Shown here: one piece after another, positions 32,772 through 36,145 of the stretch
Numbering within the stretch: the stretch's first letter is position 1
Layout: each line of letters starts with the position of its first letter
Assembly: GCA_002869895.2 (NCBI GenBank)
Contig: NEWP02000008.1
Location: 72,663-108,807 of the forward strand
Length of the DNA stretch: 36,145 nucleotides
Source of the DNA: Nitrospira sp. CG24E
GTDB lineage: Bacteria; Nitrospirota; Nitrospiria; Nitrospirales; Nitrospiraceae
Direction: 5' to 3'
Position numbers and translations under genes: made by a program
Notes under the pieces: model-generated
Database searches by the model: none
What the model was told of the DNA's origin: nothing
What the model saw: the letters and a program-made list of their open reading frames with translations, nothing else

Positions 32772-33042
32772 CTGCTATAGGCATTTCTTCCAGCGCCCAT
32801 CACTTCCCTCCTTGCCCGGCCCGTTTCCGATTTTTCCACGTCGAATCCGGAGAGAGACTGGTCAGGCCTGCCCGAAGCGCGTGTTCCTGTGATGACCAAG
32901 GAAATAGCAGCGCGAAGAACCTCATGGGGGAGGCCTGGTCGCCCGGCCGCCTGGCCACTGGTGTCGAGCGCGGTCAATTGACCAATCCAAAAAGGGGAGA
33001 TAATATCGCCCGGCAAAATCAACTTCATTTAAAGGGGGGAAT

Positions 33043-33342
33043 ATGGCCGAAGTACCTGATGTCTATGCCGACCAATTTCAGCTCAACCTCGGGCCGCTAG
33101 GATGCACGTTGAATTTTCAGGCCTCCGGAGCGAATCCGGTCGCGCCCGGTTCGATGCCGCCCATTGAACGTGTCGCCACCATTCGCTTGAGCCTGCAGCA
33201 TCTCAAAGCGATGGCATTCATATTTCACAAACAAATCGTGGCGTATGAGACCCAAACTCAACTGAACATCGGCCTTCCGGTCGATGTGCTTCGAGCGATG
33301 CAAATCCGGCAGGAGGATTGGGAAGCGTTCTGGCGTCCTTAG
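33043..33342 (+). CDS. DUF3467-like small protein
   Basis: 99 residues resembling DUF3467: VYADQFQLNLGPLGCTLNFQ (start strand pair), RVATIRLSLQHLKAMAFIFHKQIVAYE (central helix with S.QH.K) and a short C-terminal helix ending WEAFWRP. Function unknown. AAAGGGGGG lies just upstream of the ATG. It stands alone between the PilZ-like gene and the reductase gene and is followed by an inverted repeat. Confidence 0.7.
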   Translation: MAEVPDVYADQFQLNLGPLGCTLNFQASGANPVAPGSMPPIERVATIRLSLQHLKAMAFIFHKQIVAYETQTQLNIGLPVDVLRAMQIRQEDWEAFWRP

Positions 33343-33359
33343 CCCGGCTGGATTATTTG

Positions 33360-33420
33360 GTCTGGTCTATTCGGTTGAACAGAACCAGTGGATCCACCAG
33401 GTGGACGAGATAGACCAGAC
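33360..33420. repeat. Inverted-repeat element
   Basis: GTCTGGTCTAT at 33360-33370 and ATAGACCAGAC at 33410-33420 are perfect reverse complements. Between them lie further palindromes (GGTT/AACC, TGGATCCA, CCACC/GGTGG). The whole could form a branched hairpin right after the DUF3467-like gene and may stop transcription, or be a mobile palindromic repeat. Confidence 0.8.
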
Positions 33421-33448
33421 AGGCTCAAACGGTTTTTAGGCTGGCAGA

Positions 33449-33466
33449 TTTTTTCAGCACCCTGTT
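33449..33466 (+). repeat. Copy of dispersed repeat (T-run + CAGCAyCCTGTT)
   Basis: TTTTTTCAGCACCCTGTT lies directly before the reductase gene. Near-identical copies occur at 35633-35649 and, inverted, at 35495-35511 and 36116-36137. Confidence 0.75.
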
Positions 33467-33479
33467 AGAATCGCCCGCC

Positions 33480-34214
33480 ATGCCGGTCGGAACATTTACC
33501 GCACAGGTCGAGTCGATCGAAGATCTCACGCACGACGTGCGCCAGCTCGATCTGCGGTTGATCGAGCCGAAATCTATCGCCTTCAAGCCAGGCCAGTTCA
33601 TTTCGTTCGAGATGCCGCATCCGAAGACCGGTCATCTCGTGACGAGAGCCTATTCCATTGCCTCGCAACCAAGCCGATCGAACGTCGTGACGCTGCTCTT
33701 CAACCTGGTGCCAGGTGGGCCAGGCTCCGGTTTACTGTTTCACCTCACTGCAGGGGAGAAGACACATTTCAAAGGGCCGGCGGGAAGTTTCTATCTGCGA
33801 GAAGACCCAGGACGTGAATTGCTGTTCATCGCCAGCGGCACCGGCATCGCGCCGATCCGCTCTATGTTGCTGGCGAACGCGGAACGTTCCGATCCGAGAC
33901 CGGCGACCCTGTTTTGGGGACTGCGTAGCCAGCGGGATCTCTATTATCAGAAAGAGCTGGCTGATGTGACCAGGTTGACTCCAACATTCCAGGCCATCAC
34001 CACGTTGTCACGCCCCGAGCCAAGCTGGTCCGGCGAATCAGGCCGTGTTCTTCGGCTGATCGAGGAGCGAATTACGTCAGTCGAGAATCTCTCCGTCTAC
34101 CTCTGCGGGAACAGCGCCATGATCGCCGATGCGACAGCCTTGCTCCAGAAGAAAGGCCTCTGTCCCATCTATCGCGAAAAATACTACGACGACAAGGGGT
34201 CTCCGGAAGATTGA
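33480..34214 (+). CDS. Ferredoxin-NADP reductase-like FAD oxidoreductase
   Basis: 244 residues with the FNR-type two-domain fold. FAD domain: FKPGQFISFEMPHP and RAYSIASQP (RxYS at 56-59). NAD(P) domain: LLFIASGTGIAPIRSML (GTGIAP at 120-125), LFWGLRSQRDLYY, and VYLCGNSAMIADATALLQKKG..IYREKYYDD. No ferredoxin domain is fused, so the electron partner is separate. The ATG at 33480 has no strong ribosome site, with the dispersed repeat immediately upstream. Reduces or oxidises a ferredoxin or other carrier; the partner is unknown. Confidence 0.9.
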   Translation: MPVGTFTAQVESIEDLTHDVRQLDLRLIEPKSIAFKPGQFISFEMPHPKTGHLVTRAYSIASQPSRSNVVTLLFNLVPGGPGSGLLFHLTAGEKTHFKGPAGSFYLREDPGRELLFIASGTGIAPIRSMLLANAERSDPRPATLFWGLRSQRDLYYQKELADVTRLTPTFQAITTLSRPEPSWSGESGRVLRLIEERITSVENLSVYLCGNSAMIADATALLQKKGLCPIYREKYYDDKGSPED

Positions 34215-34221
34215 AGCAAGG

Positions 34222-34258
34222 GTAGCCTAGTCATCCTCTTGCTCGCGGAACGCGCACG
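34222..34258 (+). repeat. 5'-half copy of the palindromic element
   Basis: GGTAGCCTAGTCATCCTCTT followed by GCTCGCGGAACGCGCACG resembles the left arm and first loop box of the elements at 34272-34369 and 35201-35320, without a matching right arm. It lies just after the reductase stop. Confidence 0.55.
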
Positions 34259-34271
34259 CTCCGAAGGGGGC

Positions 34272-34369
34272 AAGGGAGTGGTCAGGTGCCCTTCTTGCTC
34301 GCAGAACGCGCACGGTGAAACTGTGCTCGTTCGATGCGCGCAGTCAAGGGCAACCTCGACCACTCCCTT
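34272..34369. repeat. Palindromic hairpin element, copy 1
   Basis: Left arm AAGGGAGTGGTC-AGG-TGCCCTT (34272-34293) pairs with 34346-34369, whose complement reads AAGGGAGTGGTCG-AGGT-TGCCCTT, leaving two bulges. The loop contains TGCTCGCAGAACGCGCAC and GTGCTCGTTCGATGCGCGCA boxes. Copy 2 at 35201-35320 has the same architecture and loop boxes but different arm sequences that still pair. Confidence 0.85.
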
Positions 34370-34484
34370 AGCAGATGTTTGGAGAAAGAGGGATCCGGCT
34401 CAACGTCCGCACGTAGACCAACATGCGTGTCCTTCCAAGAGAAGAAAAGCGAGCGAGCTTGGAGGGAACATTGAAGGTGAGTAT

Positions 34485-35204
34485 ATGTACCGGCTGAAAG
34501 ACAAAGTCGCGATTGTGACGGGGAGTAGCAGTGGCATTGGAAAGGCCATTGCTTTGCGGTTCGGGGCTGAGGGAGCGAAGGTTGTTGTTGCGGCCAGGCG
34601 AGTGGCGCTCTGCGAGCAGACCGTCTCACAGATCACGAAGAGCGGCGGGGAGGCCTGGGCGATTCAAACGGATGTGGCAGATGAACGGGCGGTCGAACGA
34701 TTGATTGACGAAACAGTGAAGCGGTATGGACGGCTGGATATTCTGGTGAACAATGCGGGAGTGATAGCCGGAGGGCGGTTAGCTGAGACGACAACGAAAG
34801 CATTCGATGAAGTGATGAATGTAAACTTGCGCGGCACGTTCTTCTGTTGCCGGGCCGGTTTTACACAGATGAAGAAGCAGGGCGGCGGGACCATCATTAA
34901 TATGTCGAGCGTTGCTGGTGTCCAGGCCTGGGCCGGCACGGGAACGTACAGCGCGTCGAAGCACGGCATCATGGCCTTGACGAAATCGCTGGCCGAGGAA
35001 GGCCGCCCGCATCACATTAAAGTGAGCGCCATCTGTCCAGGCGCTGTAGCCGACGATCTCGTCGATGCCTCGCCGGATGAAATTCTCCGGAGCGAGAAGA
35101 TCGACCCCTTCGACGTGGCTGAGACGGCGCTCTACCTGGCGACCCTGGGTAAGCACACCGTCGTGCATCAGGTCGTGATCGATCGGCTGGGAGCGGAGTG
35201 GTAG
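34485..35204 (+). CDS. Short-chain dehydrogenase/reductase (SDR)
   Basis: 239 residues. Cofactor motif VTGSSSGIGKA, DILVNNAGVIAGG, catalytic Ser in NMSSVAG, and YSASKHG (Tyr and Lys). GGAGGGAACAT and AAGGTGAG precede the ATG at 34485; a longer frame from 34239 runs through the repeat element and was rejected. The C-terminus lacks the usual IxVDGG end (VVIDRLGAEW instead), as in some 3-oxoacyl-reductase-like SDRs. It is flanked on both sides by the palindromic elements. Substrate unknown. Confidence 0.9.
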   Translation: MYRLKDKVAIVTGSSSGIGKAIALRFGAEGAKVVVAARRVALCEQTVSQITKSGGEAWAIQTDVADERAVERLIDETVKRYGRLDILVNNAGVIAGGRLAETTTKAFDEVMNVNLRGTFFCCRAGFTQMKKQGGGTIINMSSVAGVQAWAGTGTYSASKHGIMALTKSLAEEGRPHHIKVSAICPGAVADDLVDASPDEILRSEKIDPFDVAETALYLATLGKHTVVHQVVIDRLGAEW

Positions 35205-35320
35205 GTGGTCCGGGTGATCCTCCGTGCTCGCTGCCCGCGCACCCAAGCACAATTTAATTCTCAGGTTGAGGGCGGTGCTCGGTCAATGCCCGCAGTTGAG
35301 GATCAACCCAGACCACCTAC
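35201..35320. repeat. Palindromic hairpin element, copy 2
   Basis: Left arm GTAGGTGGTCCGGGTGATCC plus TC (35201-35222) pairs with 35298-35320 with one mismatch and one bulged base. The loop has TGCTCGCTGCCCGCGCAC and GTGCTCGGTCAATGCCCGCA boxes aligned to those of copy 1. It begins inside the SDR stop codon region, so the element abuts the gene. Confidence 0.85.
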
Positions 35321-35636
35321 CGGCTTGGGGGTGGAGGAGAAGCACGCTACTCTCAATAGGAAGTGATGAGGAAACTTGGAGGGAGTATGGGCAGATGTGT
35401 TTGCTGACAGCGCAGGCGGACTAATGGAATTTTCAAGTTAGCGAGGCACGCTTCACGAGATGCGTTTCTTGGTCCAGCATTTGCCATCAACGCGGCAGGA
35501 TGCTCAAAAGGGCTGTCAGCAAGGCCGCAGTGAGTGAAGCAGGCTGAGGTCGAGGTTAAAATTAAGCGTTGAACAGGTTTTTGTTAGCTCAACCTTAGCC
35601 TCAGCCTTAACCTTCCCCGTGCGCTGGAAGGATTTT
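35205..35636. other. Repeat-rich region between the SDR and GNAT genes
   Basis: No gene found. It holds palindromic element copy 2 (35201-35320) and a nested palindrome: outer arms GCAGGATGCTCAAAA (35495-) and TTTTTCAGCATCCTG (to 35649), inner arms GGCTGAGG...GAGGTT (35542-35559) and AACCTTAGCCTCAGCC (35591-35606). Confidence 0.7.
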
Positions 35637-35649
35637 TCAGCATCCTGTT
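35495..35649. repeat. Nested palindromic (MITE-like) element
   Basis: Outer arms at 35495-35511 and 35633-35649 are inverted copies of a short repeat seen elsewhere in the window. Inner arms at 35542-35559 and 35589-35606 pair imperfectly (GGCTGAGG with CCTCAGCC, AGGTT with AACCT). The right outer arm contains the stop codon of the GNAT gene. Confidence 0.75.
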
Positions 35650-36101
35650 CTACGATACTTGGCGAAGCAGATAAGATCCAAGTGGTCGTAGTGGTCGGGT
35701 AAAATTGTTTCCGCCTTGTAGCCGAGGCTCGTGAAGAGATGAATGTTCCGGGCCGTTTGTAACATGGTGCAGGCGTAGAACTTGTGGCTCTCGGTCGCAA
35801 CCCGCTCGATTTCCCGTATCAGGGCTTTTGCCGCTCCCTGACTTTGGTGGGTAGGGCTTACGGAGAGCAGTCGGATCACGCAGACTCCTGCCACGTTCCA
35901 GAATCGTACGGACCCAATCATCACGCCGCCCATCTCCGCTACGAAGATGTGTTTTTCCTTGGCATCTTCCTTCAGGCTGTCGAGCGTCTCCGTCGTCCAG
36001 CCGCTGACTTTGTAGACGGCAGCATATTCCCCGAAGGCAGCCTGTTGAACCTGCAGGATGGCTGGGAAGTCAGCTTCGGTGGCGGGTCTGATGTGAATCA
36101 T
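35637..36101 (-). CDS. GNAT-family N-acetyltransferase
   Basis: 154 residues with the GNAT fold: MIHIRPATEADFPAILQV (strand 1/helix 1), HIFVAEMGGVMIGSVRFW (strands 2-3), motif A LLSVSPTHQSQGAAKALI (acetyl-CoA pyrophosphate loop QSQGAA) and a C-terminal LFTSLGYKAETILPDHYDH. The final residues RTGC and the stop codon lie within a copy of the dispersed repeat, so the 3' end may have been altered by the repeat's insertion. No convincing ribosome site was seen; the ATG is the start of the conserved fold. Acceptor unknown. Confidence 0.9.
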   Translation of the reverse strand: MIHIRPATEADFPAILQVQQAAFGEYAAVYKVSGWTTETLDSLKEDAKEKHIFVAEMGGVMIGSVRFWNVAGVCVIRLLSVSPTHQSQGAAKALIREIERVATESHKFYACTMLQTARNIHLFTSLGYKAETILPDHYDHLDLICFAKYRRTGC

Positions 36102-36115
36102 GAAGGGCGCTCCAA

Positions 36116-36137
36116 GCAGGATGCTAAAAAAGTCCGC
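36116..36137 (-). repeat. Copy of dispersed repeat at the right edge
   Basis: GCAGGATGCTAAAAAAGTCC GCC: same orientation as 35495-35511 and opposite to 33449-33466 and 35633-35649. It continues to the end of the window as part of a larger element that is not fully contained here. Confidence 0.7.
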
Positions 36138-36145
36138 CAGCGGCG

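Noticed and set aside
34239-34484. N-terminal extension of the SDR gene
   Set aside because: The extra 82 codons run through the palindromic element; the SDR fold begins at 34485 with a ribosome site.

Overview
The window looks like a chromosomal segment of a Gram-negative, respiring chemolithotroph, most probably Nitrospira or a close relative (Nitrospirota). The clues are outer-membrane and periplasmic proteins (a PagL-like beta-barrel, many signal peptides and lipoboxes), several c-type haem proteins, dense small 'accessory redox' genes, strong AGGAGG-type ribosome sites, and families of short dispersed intergenic repeats of a kind I associate with Nitrospira. The assignment is inference; there is no rRNA, tRNA, CRISPR array or ribosomal-protein gene here to anchor it.

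Layout. (1) 1-2479, + strand: a compact bufferin-type operon (DUF2282 precursor, DUF692/MNIO enzyme, DUF2063 partner, DoxX-like membrane protein) for a copper-binding modified peptide. (2) 2574-5749, - strand: TVP38/DedA membrane protein, MerA-like flavin disulfide reductase and a DUF3047 secreted protein. (3) 6132-12025: a sigma-54 enhancer-binding regulator (GAF-AAA+-Fis) diverges from six co-directional genes (AhpD-like peroxidase, SDR, exported isochorismatase-like hydrolase, DsrE-like, FMN split-barrel, DUF1348). A near-consensus -24/-12 promoter and an upstream palindrome lie between them, so this reads as a self-contained inducible redox or detoxification unit. (4) 12622-16370: Crp-family regulator; DUF2934 protein, second TVP38 protein and PagL-like lipid A deacylase; and a membrane-anchored AhpD-fold protein without its catalytic cysteines overlapping a small thioredoxin-fold gene.

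(5) 16841-24849: secreted and cell-envelope proteins: an unknown exported protein, a hydrazine-synthase-alpha-like lipoprotein with one haem site, DUF2784, a reprolysin-type metalloprotease lipoprotein with an adjacent free-standing copy of its propeptide region, a di-haem MauG/CCP-like lipoprotein and a small exported protein. The free propeptide gene is joined in frame, across one stop codon, to the tail of a lost DUF488 gene. (6) 24852-32078, - strand: a run of twelve genes from a TetR regulator through a zinc-ribbon protein, SDR, SnoaL-like, DUF1059, methyltransferase, DUF1579, lipoprotein, BNR-repeat protein, MoaD/ThiS-like protein, second methyltransferase and TfoX-like protein. (7) 32382-36101, mostly + strand: PilZ-like, DUF3467-like, ferredoxin-NADP reductase-like and SDR genes, then a GNAT acetyltransferase on the - strand. 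This end is rich in imperfect palindromic repeats, including two related hairpin elements whose arms differ in sequence but keep their pairing.

The strongest leads are the sigma-54 unit with visible promoter architecture, the bufferin operon, the covarying hairpin elements around 34.2-35.3 kb, the protease/propeptide/DUF488 rearrangement, and the overlapping BNR-repeat/ubiquitin-like gene pair.
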